Below are positions 1 through 8,426 of a DNA stretch of 22,726 bases, in pieces. A program made the position numbers and the translations under genes. Under the pieces are notes generated by a model that saw nothing but the letters and a program-made list of their open reading frames with translations, was not told the DNA's origin and made no database searches. Location: positions 1-22,726 of the forward strand of contig CAZVSG010000028.1 in assembly GCA_964629345.1 (NCBI GenBank), written 5' to 3'. Each line of letters begins with the position of its first letter. Position 1 is the stretch's first letter. Source of the stretch: UBA6115 sp964629345 (lineage in GTDB: Bacteria > Bacillota > Clostridia > Christensenellales > Aristaeellaceae).

Positions 1-284
1 CGGCTGACCAGTTCCTGCGCAGCCGACGGGGCTTTATCTGCGGATGTCTGGTTATCCACTTCCGTTACTTTGATTTTGTACGTCTTGCCGTTCAGCTCCA
101 CTGTATCAAGCACGCTGTTGGCATAGTACATCCCGAGGGTTTCCTGCTTTCCCCCGGCAGCGTTGTCTCCAGAAGCCGGTTCGAAGATACCGATGGTGAT
201 TTCGCCAGCGTACTGCTCACCCAGAGCGGCTAGGGGCAGAACCAGCATCAGGGTCAGTGCCAGTGCGATCCACTTTTTCATCAT
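1..284 (-). CDS. ABC transporter substrate-binding protein, branched-chain amino-acid (LivJ/LivK) type, N-terminal part
   Basis: The 94 visible codons read MMKKWIALALTLMLVLPLAA and continue with GEITIGIFEPASGDNAAGG and LGMYYANSVLDTVELNGKTY, which matches the start of periplasmic-binding fold type I receptors for branched-chain amino acids. The first ~22 residues form a signal peptide (KK followed by a hydrophobic core). No lipobox cysteine is visible before the mature domain, which is unusual for a Gram-positive receptor that normally needs a lipid anchor. AGGAGG lies 5 nt before the ATG at 284 and 8 nt before the ATG at 281, so either could be used. The gene runs off the left edge. By family, it would bind substrate outside the cell and deliver it to an ABC permease encoded beyond the window. 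Confidence 0.8.
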   Translation of the reverse strand, partial: MMKKWIALALTLMLVLPLAALGEQYAGEITIGIFEPASGDNAAGGKQETLGMYYANSVLDTVELNGKTYKIKVTEVDNQTSADKAPSAAQELVS

Positions 285-307
285 GCATTCCTCCTGTTTG
301 ATATTGT

Positions 308-340
308 ATTATACTACAGCCTCCAGATGAGGACTTGCAA
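308..340 (-). promoter_or_regulatory. Possible sigma-A promoter of the substrate-binding protein gene
   Basis: On the minus strand a perfect TATAAT (313-308) lies 24 nt upstream of the start codon. The nearest -35-like hexamer is TTGCAA (340-335), with a 21-nt spacer that is longer than usual. The -10 is convincing; the -35 is not. Confidence 0.4.
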
Positions 341-377
341 TAATAATACATGAAAATGAATGAAAGTGCAAGCAAAA

Positions 378-398
378 TGCAAAACGTCCCTGACGGGA
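378..398 (-). terminator. Weak terminator-like hairpin after the AAA+ ATPase gene
   Basis: Directly after the stop codon, on the minus strand, is TCCC-GTCA-GGGA (398-387) followed by a T-rich tract CGTTTTGCATTTTG. The stem is only 4-5 bp, so this is a weak candidate. Confidence 0.3.
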
Positions 399-1499
399 TC
401 AAGCGCCGGCTGCGTCCGGCCCCTCCGGATCCTTCCCGTTTTCTTCAGCTGCCTCCAGATCCTCAGCCTTCAGCAGCATCAATTCGTCCCTTGTGACGCT
501 TTCCTGCCTGGCCAGACGGTTGGCCTGGCGGGAGACGGCCTGCTCAAACAGGTTCCTCACACCCCTGGCATTGCCGAATCCGATGTTGTCCTCGCTCTGT
601 TCTTTCAGGATCGTCCTCAGGCTCTCCTGCGCGTCACCTGCCAGGCGGTATCCGGCTTTCCCGCAGCGCATCTGAAAAATCGCAAGCATCTCATCCGCCG
701 TATAGTCCGGAAAATACATGAAGCGGTTGAAGCGGCTCTCCAGCCCCGGATTGCTGTGGACAAAATCGTTCATGAGGTCCACGTATCCCGCGACGATCAC
801 CACCAGGTCATCCCGATGGTCTTCCATGTTCTTCAGCAGCGTCTCCACCGCTTCCTGCCCGTAATCCTGGGGGCCTCTTGTCGTGAGCGCATAGGCCTCG
901 TCAATGAACAGGACGCCGCCCAGCGCCTTGTCCACCGCTTCCTTGGTCTTGATGGCCGTCTGTCCCACGTACCCTGCCACCAGGCCCGAGCGGTCCACTT
1001 CGATCAGGTGCCCCCTGGACAGGATGTCCAGGCTGCGGTAGATCCGGCTCATCAGACGGGCGATCATGGTCTTGCCGGTACCCGGGTTTCCGGAGAACAC
1101 CATGTGCAGCGAAAGGTCCTCGGTGGGCAGTTCATGCTGCCTGCGCAGCCTGTTCACCTTGACCAGGTTGATAAGGCTCTCCACCTCCGCCTTGACCACT
1201 TCCAGGCCGATGTAGCTGCTCAGCTCCGCCTTCAGGGCGTCGATGTCCTCCTTGGGCTGGGGGGCATCCTTTTCTTCCGCTTTGGCCGTTTCCTTGCTTT
1301 TATCCGATTTCTCCGCGTCACCGTTTCCGTTAAAATCGATTTCCGGCACCTCCGGGTAGCCGGGCGGCGGTGTCAGCGCATCCTTTGTTTCATCCGGCCG
1401 GCCCCAAAGGTCGTTCCCGACCCGGGCAAGGTTCTTTCGGGTCATTTCGCGGATGATCCTGCTCTGCAGACGGATGATTTCTTCTTTCCGGTCTTCCAT
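399..1499 (-). CDS. AAA+ ATPase of the CbbX/SpoVK (CfxQ) family
   Basis: This is a 366-aa protein. Residues 1-35 are a basic/acidic helix and about 40-85 form a charged, proline-rich linker. The AAA+ core begins near residue 90. Visible motifs are Walker A GNPGTGKT (137-144), the pore-loop region RSGLVAGYVGQTA (170-182), Walker B VLFIDEA (196-202), sensor 1 VIVAGY, an arginine finger in GLESRFNR (R256), and sensor 2 GNARGVRNLFE (309-319). The family comprises hexameric remodelling ATPases such as the Rubisco activase CbbX and the sporulation protein SpoVK; the substrate here is unknown. The open frame extends to 1559, but that would place the start inside the promoter. GGAG lies 4 nt before the ATG at 1502 and 7 nt before the one at 1499, so I chose 1499. 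It is transcribed alone. Confidence 0.88.
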   Translation of the reverse strand: MEDRKEEIIRLQSRIIREMTRKNLARVGNDLWGRPDETKDALTPPPGYPEVPEIDFNGNGDAEKSDKSKETAKAEEKDAPQPKEDIDALKAELSSYIGLEVVKAEVESLINLVKVNRLRRQHELPTEDLSLHMVFSGNPGTGKTMIARLMSRIYRSLDILSRGHLIEVDRSGLVAGYVGQTAIKTKEAVDKALGGVLFIDEAYALTTRGPQDYGQEAVETLLKNMEDHRDDLVVIVAGYVDLMNDFVHSNPGLESRFNRFMYFPDYTADEMLAIFQMRCGKAGYRLAGDAQESLRTILKEQSEDNIGFGNARGVRNLFEQAVSRQANRLARQESVTRDELMLLKAEDLEAAEENGKDPEGPDAAGA

Positions 1500-1529
1500 C
1501 ATTTTTCTCCAGCTTTCTGTTCTCGCCGG

Positions 1530-1559
1530 ATTATAGCATGATGATGCATACTGATGCAA
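1530..1559 (-). promoter_or_regulatory. Sigma-A promoter of the AAA+ ATPase gene
   Basis: On the minus strand, -35 TTGCAT (1559-1554), an 18-nt spacer and a perfect -10 TATAAT (1535-1530). The start codon is about 30 nt downstream, leaving a short leader that contains the GGAG site. Confidence 0.7.
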
Positions 1560-1594
1560 AAATGTTTGTTATCTGAACGGATCACATTCAGGGC

Positions 1595-1623
1595 GTGAAA
1601 TCCGTCCTGTTTTGGCGTATGAT
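1595..1623 (+). promoter_or_regulatory. Probable promoter of the class II aldolase gene
   Basis: GTGAAA (1595-1600), a 17-nt spacer and TATGAT (1618-1623). The -35 matches four of six consensus bases and the -10 five of six. It would give a leader of about 65 nt ending in an AGGGGGAG ribosome binding site. Confidence 0.5.
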
Positions 1624-1693
1624 GGAACGGCCCGGTTCACCGCGGGTACGATCAGAACGGAAACCATTTCAAGGCAAGGGGGAGAGAGAATCC

Positions 1694-2977
1694 ATGCGTT
1701 TTGACCTGCTGCATCCGGCGGACCAGCTGGTGATGATCATGCAGCGCATTTACCAGTACGGCATGACCACGACCTCCGGCGGCAACCTTTCCATCAGGGA
1801 CGACAACGGCGACGTCTGGATCACGCCTTCGGGGATCGACAAGGGCTCGCTGACGCGGTCGGACATGATCCGGATCAAGCCGGATAAAACACAGGTCGGG
1901 ATGCACCGTGCGTCCGTCGAATTGCCGCTGCACCTGGAGATCTACCGCATCCGTCCGGACCTGCGCGCGGTGCTGCACGCCCATCCGCCCACGATGATCG
2001 CCTTTTCCCTGGTGCGCCGGGTCCCCAACATCCGCCTGGTGCCGGACGTGCTGAAGATCTGCGGCGACGTGGGCGTGGCGGAGTACGCGGTTCCGGGCAG
2101 CGAGCTGCTGGGGCGCAACATCGCCAGGCGTTTTGAAGAGGGATACAACACCGTGCTGATGGAGAACCACGGCTGCGTGATCGGGGCCAAGGACCTCTTC
2201 TCCGCCTTTATGGCCTTTGAGACGCTGGATTTCAGCGGAAGGCTGGAGATCGACGCGCTCAAGCTCGGCCAGCCCAGGGCGCTGACGGATGAGCAGCTGG
2301 CATCCCACTCATACCCGCGCCATGTGGTGATGGATGAGTTCATCCCCAGGGTGGCTTCCAGCGAGGAACGGGCTGTCCGCCGGGACATGTGCCGGTTCAT
2401 TCACCGTTCCTACGATCAGAGGCTGTTCACTTCCACCCAGGGGACCTACTCCCAGCGCATCAATGGGGATGCTTTCCTGATCACCCCCTATAACCGCGAC
2501 CGAAAGTATCTTGAACCGGAGGACCTGGTGCTCATCAAGGACGGCATGTGCCAGGCCGGGATGACGCCCAGCCGGTCTGTTCCGCTGCATCAGGCGATCT
2601 ATGCCGCGCATCCGGAGATCGGCAGCGTGCTCATCGCCCACGCCCCCGCGATCATGGCTTTTGCCGTGACCAGCACGCCTTTTGATTCCCGCCTGATCCC
2701 TGAGAGCTACATCAGCCTGCGCGAGGTGAAAAAGCTGCCTTTCCTCAGCTCCACCAACGATGTCAAGGGCACGGTCGCGGCCCTGTCAAGCAAGGCGCCC
2801 GTCATCATCATTGAGAATGAGTGCGTGCTGGTCACCGGGAGCGACCTGCTCAACGCCTTTGACCGCCTGGAAGTGCTGGAATACAGCGCCAGGGCGGTCA
2901 TCGCCGCAAAGGAGATCGGTACCCCCGTGCTGATCGATGACGAACAGGTGAAGGAGATCAAGGCCGCTTTCAAACTG
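1694..2977 (+). CDS. Two-domain class II aldolase/adducin protein (L-fuculose-phosphate aldolase type); 3' end missing
   Basis: Residues 1-215 form a class II aldolase domain: TTSGGNLSIRD (26-36), a candidate catalytic Glu in ASVELPLH (E76), zinc ligands in HAHP (H95, H97) and NHG (H159). Residues 225-425 repeat the fold with TSTQGTYS (246-253), SVPLH (Val where Glu76 sits) and AHAP (H316), but NEC replaces NHG. The second domain is therefore probably not catalytic. The family cleaves or epimerises sugar phosphates at a zinc site in the cytoplasm; the actual substrate is not predictable. The start is ATG 1694 behind AGGGGGAG. Family similarity stops at residue 428 (KAAFKL, base 2977). The frame then stays open to 4804, but only as antisense of pyruvate phosphate dikinase, so the true stop codon is absent from this sequence. 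Confidence 0.85.
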
Positions 2978-5584
2978 GGCCGCCGCCAGCCGGGCGATGG
3001 GCACGCGGAAGGGCGAGCAGCTGACGTAGTCGAGCCCGACTTTGTGGAAGAACCCGATGGAGGAAGGATCCCCGCCGTGTTCGCCGCAGATGCCCAGCTT
3101 GATGCCGGGGCGGCCTTTGCGCCCAAGGGTGATCGCGGTTTCAACCAGTTTGCCGATGCCGTCCTGATCGAGGCGGGCAAAGGGGTCGGATTCGAGGATC
3201 TTCGTCTCGTAGTAGGAGTTGAGGAACTTGGTCGCGTCGTCGCGGCTGAAGCCAAAGCCCATCTGGGTGAGGTCGTTGGTGCCGAAGGAGAAGAACTCCG
3301 CTTCGGTCGCGATCTCGTCCGCAGTCACGCAGGCGCGCGGGATTTCGATCATGGTGCCGACCATGAACTTGATCGTGTCATTCTGTTCCTTGAAGACCTT
3401 CTCCGCCGTTTCCATCACGATGGCCTTGACGAAGGCAAGTTCCTTCCTTGTGCTGATGAGCGGGATCATGATCTCGGGCACGAAATCCTTGCGGGTCTCC
3501 TTTTTCACCTTCAGCGCTGCCTGCAGTACGGCCCTGGTCTGCATTTCCGCGATTTCAGGGTAGGTGACGCTCAGGCGGCATCCGCGGTGGCCCATCATCG
3601 GGTTGAACTCGTGCAGCGCTTCGATCTTCTCAATGATCTTCTCAGGCGTGGTCTTCAGCTGTTTGGCCAGCGCGCTGATCTCGTCCGTCATGTTCTTCTG
3701 CGGCAGGAACTCATGCAGCGGCGGATCCAGGTACCGCACCGTCATCGGCCGGCCGTCCAGCGCGATGAACATTGCCTCAAAGTCCTTCTGCTGCAGGGGG
3801 AGGATCTTTTCCAGCGCCGCCCTGCGCTGCTCCTCGGAATCGGCCAGGATCATCTCGCGCACGAGCGCGATACGGCTGGCTTCAAAGAACATGTGCTCGG
3901 TGCGGCAAAGGCCGATGCCTTCCGCGCCGTAGGAGACGGCCTGCTTCGTATCCCGCGGGGTGTCCGCGTTGGTGCGGATCTTCAGCCTGCGCGCCTTGTC
4001 GGCCCAGCTCATCAGCAGCGCGAAATCGCCCGTCACGGACGCCTCGACCGTCGCCAGCAGCCCGCGGTAGACTTTGCCGGTGGTGCCGTCAACGCTGATG
4101 GTGTCGCCCTCATGGAAGACCTCGCCGGAGACCGAGGTCATGGTCTTTTTTTCCTCGTCGATGAAGATGTCGTGGCAGCCCACCACGGCCGGACGGCCCA
4201 TGCCGCGGGCAACGACTGCCGCGTGGCTGGTCATGCCGCCCCGGGCGGTAAGGATCGCGCGGGACAGGTCCATGCCCTCGATGTCCTCAGGGGTGGTCTC
4301 CTCACGAACCAGGATGACCTTTTTGCCGCCCTTCGCGGCGGCGGCGGCGGCATGCGCGGTGAAGTACACCTCGCCGGCGCCGGCGCCGGGGGAGGCGGGA
4401 AGCCCGGTCGCAAAAGGTTTGGCGGCCTTGAGGGCGTTGGTGTCGAAGTTGGGGTGCAGCAGGGTGTCCAGCTGCTTGGGCTCTACCTTCAGCACCGCTT
4501 CCTCCTGGCTGAGCAGGCCTTCATTGACCAGGTCCACCGCGATCTTCAGCGCGGCCGCCGCGGTGCGCTTGCCGTTGCGGGTCTGCAGCATGAACAGCTT
4601 GCCGCGTTCGATGGTGAACTCCATGTCCTGCATGTCGCGGTAGTGCTTTTCCAGCTTGTCGGCGATATCGACGAACTGCCGGTAGACTTCCGGCATGCTC
4701 TGGTCCATGGAGGAAATCGGGCTGGGCGTGCGGATGCCGGCCACGACGTCCTCACCCTGCGCGTTCATCAGGTATTCGCCGTACAGTTTCTTTTCGCCCG
4801 TTGAAGGGTTGCGGGTGAAGGCCACGCCGGTGCCGGAGTCGTCGCCCATGTTGCCGAACACCATCGCCTGCACGTTGACGGCCGTGCCCCAGTCGCCGGG
4901 GATGTCGTTCATGCGGCGGTAATAGACCGCGCGGGGATTGTCCCAGGAGCGGAAAACGGCCTTGATGGCCTCCATCAGCTGGACTTTGGGATCCTGGGGG
5001 AATTCCTCCCCCTTCTGCTTCAGATACAGCGCTTTATAGCGGCGCACAAGCTCCTTCAGGTCGCCGGCGTTCAGGTCGGTATCGCCCTTCACGCCCTTTT
5101 CCTTCTTGATGGCGTCCAGCTCCGCGTCAAACAGTTTTCTCTCCACTTCCATCACGACGTCGGAGAACATCTGGATGAACCGGCGGTAGGAGTCATAAGC
5201 GAAACGCTCGTTGCTGGTCAGCCTGGCCAGCCCCTCCACGGCGATGTCATTCAGGCCCAGGTTCAGGATGGTGTCCATCATGCCGGGCATGGACGCGCGG
5301 GAACCGGAGCGCACGGAGACCAGGAAGGGATCGTTGATGTCACCGAATTCTTTTCCGGCGACCTGCTCGGCCTTCGCAAGGGCTTCGTAGATCTGCTCCT
5401 CGATCTGCGGGTCGATCGTCTTGCCGTCCTGATAATAACGCGTGCAGGCTTCCGTGGTGACGGTGAAGCCCTGGGGCACGGGCAGACCGATGTTGGTCAT
5501 CTCTGCCAGGTTCGCGCCCTTTCCGCCAAGAAGATTGCGCATCTGTGCATTGCCTTCTTTGAATAGGTAAACATATTTCGCCAT
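2786..5584 (-). CDS. ppdK: Pyruvate, phosphate dikinase
   Basis: The enzyme interconverts pyruvate, ATP and phosphate with PEP, AMP and pyrophosphate in the cytoplasm, linking glycolysis and PEP supply in many anaerobes. The ATP-grasp part starts with FKEGNAQMRNLLGGKGANLAEM (7-28 region) and includes VRSGSRASMPGMMDT. The phosphohistidine domain has GGMTSHAAVVARG (449-461) with H454. The PEP domain ends with GICGEHGGDP (C833) and SCSPFRVPIARLAAAQ (to Q870). Clostridial PPDK is about 874 aa, so only about six residues are missing at the end. After Q870 (base 2975) the frame runs 62 codons into the antisense of the aldolase before a stop at 2786; that tail is almost certainly not native. The start is ATG 5584, 7 nt after AGGAGG. 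Confidence 0.93.
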   Translation of the reverse strand: MAKYVYLFKEGNAQMRNLLGGKGANLAEMTNIGLPVPQGFTVTTEACTRYYQDGKTIDPQIEEQIYEALAKAEQVAGKEFGDINDPFLVSVRSGSRASMPGMMDTILNLGLNDIAVEGLARLTSNERFAYDSYRRFIQMFSDVVMEVERKLFDAELDAIKKEKGVKGDTDLNAGDLKELVRRYKALYLKQKGEEFPQDPKVQLMEAIKAVFRSWDNPRAVYYRRMNDIPGDWGTAVNVQAMVFGNMGDDSGTGVAFTRNPSTGEKKLYGEYLMNAQGEDVVAGIRTPSPISSMDQSMPEVYRQFVDIADKLEKHYRDMQDMEFTIERGKLFMLQTRNGKRTAAAALKIAVDLVNEGLLSQEEAVLKVEPKQLDTLLHPNFDTNALKAAKPFATGLPASPGAGAGEVYFTAHAAAAAAKGGKKVILVREETTPEDIEGMDLSRAILTARGGMTSHAAVVARGMGRPAVVGCHDIFIDEEKKTMTSVSGEVFHEGDTISVDGTTGKVYRGLLATVEASVTGDFALLMSWADKARRLKIRTNADTPRDTKQAVSYGAEGIGLCRTEHMFFEASRIALVREMILADSEEQRRAALEKILPLQQKDFEAMFIALDGRPMTVRYLDPPLHEFLPQKNMTDEISALAKQLKTTPEKIIEKIEALHEFNPMMGHRGCRLSVTYPEIAEMQTRAVLQAALKVKKETRKDFVPEIMIPLISTRKELAFVKAIVMETAEKVFKEQNDTIKFMVGTMIEIPRACVTADEIATEAEFFSFGTNDLTQMGFGFSRDDATKFLNSYYETKILESDPFARLDQDGIGKLVETAITLGRKGRPGIKLGICGEHGGDPSSIGFFHKVGLDYVSCSPFRVPIARLAAAQFESGLDLLHLFVIDQHGGTDLLCGDDRPGAVFQHFQAVKGVEQVAPGDQHALILNDDDGRLA
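2975..2980. other. Suspect junction: convergent genes joined without either stop codon
   Basis: Recognisable aldolase sequence ends with the Leu codon at 2975-2977. Recognisable PPDK sequence ends with Gln on the same three bases of the other strand. No intergenic DNA, stop codon or terminator separates them. Both frames continue into the antisense of the neighbour. The simplest reading is that a short segment (gene ends plus shared terminator) was lost in assembly or by deletion. Confidence 0.75.
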
Positions 5585-5653
5585 TGAGAATCCTCCTCGT
5601 GCTGTAGATGGATCGCGTCATGCCGGCGCCAGTCCGGGTACGCACCAACGATT

Positions 5654-5682
5654 ATCATACACAAAAATACCCTGGGATTCAA
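5654..5682 (-). promoter_or_regulatory. Sigma-A promoter of ppdK
   Basis: On the minus strand, -35 TTGAAT (5682-5677), a 17-nt spacer and -10 TATGAT (5659-5654). The leader to ATG 5584 is about 63 nt and shows no obvious regulatory hairpin. Confidence 0.65.
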
Positions 5683-5782
5683 TGCTGAAACAGCATTTAT
5701 CACCATGCCTCCGGTTTTTGATGCTATCCACGGGTGTTTGGAGGCGGACGAAGCGCAAGACGGCCCTGTTTTCCGCCACAAC

Positions 5783-5811
5783 TTGTGTTTTTGTCCGATT
5801 TCCATTATACT
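5783..5811 (+). promoter_or_regulatory. Sigma-A promoter of the degV operon
   Basis: -35 TTGTGT (5783-5788), a 17-nt spacer and -10 TATACT (5806-5811), 40 nt before the degV start. It is divergent from the ppdK promoter; about 100 bp between the two promoters holds nothing else that I can recognise. Confidence 0.6.
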
Positions 5812-5850
5812 TGCAGCACATCGAACGATGATTGAAGACGGAGGGCAGCT

Positions 5851-6729
5851 ATGGCAAAGGAATATGTGCTGATGAGCGACAGCGACAGCGATCTGCCGCA
5901 TGAGATCGCCAAAGAGAAGAACATCCCCATCGTCAGAATGCCCTATACGCTGGATGATGTGGAGCATTTTGACGACAACGGCGCCAGCGGGGCGGAAAAG
6001 ATCCTGTTCGACCGGATGCGCAAAGGGGCCAAGCCCTTCACGTCCCTTCTGCCCACGGCCGCCTATCTTGAATACTTTGAGCCGATCCTCAGGGAAAAGG
6101 ATCTGCTCTTCCTGGCTTTCTCCTCGCAGATGTCCGCCACCTTCCAGAACATCCTGGAAGCGCAGAAGGAACTGCTTGAGAAATATCCGAATCGGAAGTT
6201 TGTCGTCGTGGACACCCTGTCCATTTCCGCCCCGCAGACCCTGCTGATCTTGGGCGCGCATGAACTGTATGAGAAGGGCGCGGCACTGGAGGAAGTGGCG
6301 CAGTGGGTGACGGACAACCGCCTGAAAGCCCATGCCTGGTTCACCGTGGGTGACCTGACCTATCTGCGCCGGGGAGGGCGCATCTCCGCGACCAGCGCGA
6401 TCATGGGCACGATGCTGGACATCAAGCCCATCCTGCACATCACACGCGCAGGGAAACTGGAAGCGCATTCAAAGGTGCAGGGCCGCAAAAAGGCGCTGAA
6501 GACCCTGGTGGACAGGGCTGTGGAAACCATCGGTGAAACCAGCGGCAAGACCGTCATCATCCTCCACGGCGACATCCTGGATGAAGCCGAGATCCTCCGG
6601 AACCAGCTGAAGAGCCGGATGCCTGACCTGCAGGACGTCCGCATCCAGATGATCGGACCCGTCATCGGATCCCATGCGGGCCCCGGCACGCTGTCTGTCT
6701 GCTTCATGGGAAATGAGCGCGCGGACTGA
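5851..6729 (+). CDS. DegV family fatty-acid-binding protein, copy 1
   Basis: This 292-aa protein has the DegV/FakB layout: N-terminal SDSDSDLP (9-16), the acyl-carboxylate loop region AFSSQMSATFQN (89-100), WFTVGDLTYLRRGGR (163-177), IKPILH (191-196), QGRKKALK (210-217) and the C-terminal IGSHAGPGT (272-280). FakB-type members hold a fatty acid that FakA phosphorylates for phospholipid synthesis; no fakA is in the window, so that role is inferred. The loop that reads SGGLSGT in copy 2 is SSQMSAT here, so ligand preference may differ. GGAGG precedes ATG 5851. It is the first gene of an operon with the pyridoxal kinase-like gene, zupT and the SNF2 gene. Confidence 0.9.
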   Translation: MAKEYVLMSDSDSDLPHEIAKEKNIPIVRMPYTLDDVEHFDDNGASGAEKILFDRMRKGAKPFTSLLPTAAYLEYFEPILREKDLLFLAFSSQMSATFQNILEAQKELLEKYPNRKFVVVDTLSISAPQTLLILGAHELYEKGAALEEVAQWVTDNRLKAHAWFTVGDLTYLRRGGRISATSAIMGTMLDIKPILHITRAGKLEAHSKVQGRKKALKTLVDRAVETIGETSGKTVIILHGDILDEAEILRNQLKSRMPDLQDVRIQMIGPVIGSHAGPGTLSVCFMGNERAD

Positions 6730-6734
6730 CCGCG

Positions 6735-7607
6735 GTGGCAGGGACTGAGGGAAGACAGCGGCGAATCCTGATCGTGCAGGACGTCTCCGGCACGGGACGC
6801 TGTTCCGCGCTGGCGGTGTTGCCTGTGCTGTCGCTTGCGGGCCTTGCCTGTTCGCTGCTGCCCACGGCCTTTTTCAGCACCCACACGGGCGGCTTCGGCC
6901 CCGTTCACCGGCGTGACCTGAGCGAGGACATGCGGGCGACCCTTTCGCACTGGGGGCGTCTGGAATTGCGGTTTGACGCGGTATACATCGGCTATGTCGC
7001 GTCGCCGGCGCAGCTTGGCCTGATGGAGGAAGCGCTTCCCGGTCTGATGGCGCCCGGCGCGATGCTTTTTGTTGATCCGGTGATGGGTGACCATGGCCGC
7101 CGCTACGCCTTTTGTGAAGAGCGTCTGATCGAGGGGTTCCGGTCGCTGTGCGCAAAGGCGGATATCATCTTTCCAAACCTGACCGAGGCCGCCCTGCTGC
7201 TGGGCATGCCGCTGCCGGAAGGCCAGGAACCCGCTTTGCCTGAAGCGGACCTGCTGAGGGGGATCGGGGGCAAGGCGGCGGTCCTGACGGGCGTAAGGGA
7301 CGGACAGGGCGGGATCGGTGTGCGGATCGAAAGCCTGCATGAGGAGCCGCAGATGGTTTTCAGACCAGAGTTTGAGGGCTCTTTCCCGGGAACGGGGGAT
7401 CTGTTTGCTTCCTGTGTGATCGGGGCAAGGATGCTCGGCGCGTCCCTGCCGCACGCATGCGCTGCCGCCTGTGATTTTCTGGACGATGCGTTCAGGAGGA
7501 CCGTGTCCTTAAGGAGCGAACCTCGCCAGGGGTTGGTCTTCGAGCCTTGCCTGACAGGATTGTCCCGGGTCTTCGAACACATCCCGGTGAGAGATGATTT
7601 TGTGTAG
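6735..7607 (+). CDS. pdxK: Pyridoxal/pyridoxamine kinase-like protein (ribokinase fold)
   Basis: A 290-aa PfkB/ribokinase-superfamily kinase of the PdxK type, which phosphorylates pyridoxal, pyridoxine or pyridoxamine in B6 salvage. Visible motifs are ILIVQDVSGTGRCS at the N-terminus (11-24), TGGFG (51-55), DPVMGD (114-119), FPNLTEA (146-152) and the catalytic anion-hole motif PGTGD (218-222, Asp 222). The start is GTG 6735, six bases after the degV stop and without a clear ribosome binding site, so translation is probably coupled to degV. A sister function such as hydroxymethylpyrimidine kinase cannot be excluded from sequence alone. Confidence 0.85.
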   Translation: MAGTEGRQRRILIVQDVSGTGRCSALAVLPVLSLAGLACSLLPTAFFSTHTGGFGPVHRRDLSEDMRATLSHWGRLELRFDAVYIGYVASPAQLGLMEEALPGLMAPGAMLFVDPVMGDHGRRYAFCEERLIEGFRSLCAKADIIFPNLTEAALLLGMPLPEGQEPALPEADLLRGIGGKAAVLTGVRDGQGGIGVRIESLHEEPQMVFRPEFEGSFPGTGDLFASCVIGARMLGASLPHACAAACDFLDDAFRRTVSLRSEPRQGLVFEPCLTGLSRVFEHIPVRDDFV

Positions 7608-7622
7608 GATGGAGCGCATTCC

Positions 7623-8426
7623 ATGACAGGCATGAACAATATCCCGGGTGCGCTGCTGATGACTTTGATCGCGGGTCTGTCCACAGGCATCGGCGGAGCC
7701 ATCGTTTTTTTCGCAAAGTCAATCAGCACGCGCTTCCTCTCCGTCAGTCTCGGCCTGTCCGCCGGCGTGATGATCTACGTCTCCCTGGTGGAACTCTTCG
7801 CGGAAGCCAGCGCGATGCTCTCAAACGCATACGGCGATAAGGCCGGTCTGCTGTACACCCTGCTGGCCTTTTTCGGCGGCATCCTCCTCATCGCCGGGAT
7901 CGACAGGCTGATCCCCTGTGAGGAGAATCCCCATGAGATGGTCTGCGCCGTGAATCCGGGGGAACATAAGCGCAGCCGGATGAAACGCACGGGGGTCATC
8001 ACGGCGCTTGCCATCGGGATCCACAACTTTCCGGAGGGGATGGCCTCCTTCGTGTCCGCCACACAGTCCCTGAAGCTTGCCATCCCTATCGTCGCAGCGA
8101 TCGCCATCCACAATATCCCGGAAGGCATCTCCATCGCCATGCCGATCTACTACGCGACGGGCAGCCGGCGCATCGCGATGCGCTACTCCCTGCTCGCCGG
8201 CCTGTCGGAGCCCCTCGGCGCGATCATCGGGTACCTGATCCTCCTGCAGTTCATGAGTGACGTGCTCTATGGCGTTCTTTTCGCCGGGGTGGCGGGCATC
8301 ATGGTGTTCATCTCCCTGGATGAGCTGCTGCCAAGCGCCCAGGCGTACGGGGAGCACCATCTGGGCATGTACGGACTTGTCGGCGGCATGGCCGTCATGG
8401 CGCTGAGCCTGTGGCTCTTCGTCTGA
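7623..8426 (+). CDS. zupT: ZIP family metal transporter (ZupT type)
   Basis: A 267-aa integral membrane protein with about eight hydrophobic segments. The two metal-site helices carry HNFPEG (134-139) and HNIPEG (163-168), the signature of GufA/ZupT-type ZIP transporters, followed by SEPLGA (195-200). The N-terminal helices include STGIGGAIVFF and SVSLGLSAGVMIYVS. By family it imports zinc and other divalent metals. It starts 15 nt after the kinase gene behind a GGATGGAG site and overlaps the start of the next gene by 16 nt, so it is part of the degV operon. No Zur-like operator was recognised. Confidence 0.92.
   Translation: MTGMNNIPGALLMTLIAGLSTGIGGAIVFFAKSISTRFLSVSLGLSAGVMIYVSLVELFAEASAMLSNAYGDKAGLLYTLLAFFGGILLIAGIDRLIPCEENPHEMVCAVNPGEHKRSRMKRTGVITALAIGIHNFPEGMASFVSATQSLKLAIPIVAAIAIHNIPEGISIAMPIYYATGSRRIAMRYSLLAGLSEPLGAIIGYLILLQFMSDVLYGVLFAGVAGIMVFISLDELLPSAQAYGEHHLGMYGLVGGMAVMALSLWLFV

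Noticed and set aside
360..1541. 393-codon plus-strand open frame opposite the AAA+ ATPase
   Set aside because: The minus strand encodes all AAA+ motifs; the plus frame is compositionally biased antisense rich in His, Gln and Arg.
2978..4804. Long plus-strand open frame continuing from the aldolase through the ppdK region
   Set aside because: It is the antisense of clearly conserved pyruvate phosphate dikinase and has no recognisable protein similarity; high GC keeps antisense frames open.
5700..5780. Possible regulatory RNA between the ppdK and degV promoters
   Set aside because: Only a loose GCCTCC/GGAGGC pairing with a long loop was found; nothing resembling a known riboswitch.
5497..6468. 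323-codon minus-strand open frame opposite degV copy 1
   Set aside because: Degv motifs on the plus strand are clear; the minus frame also overlaps the ppdK start.
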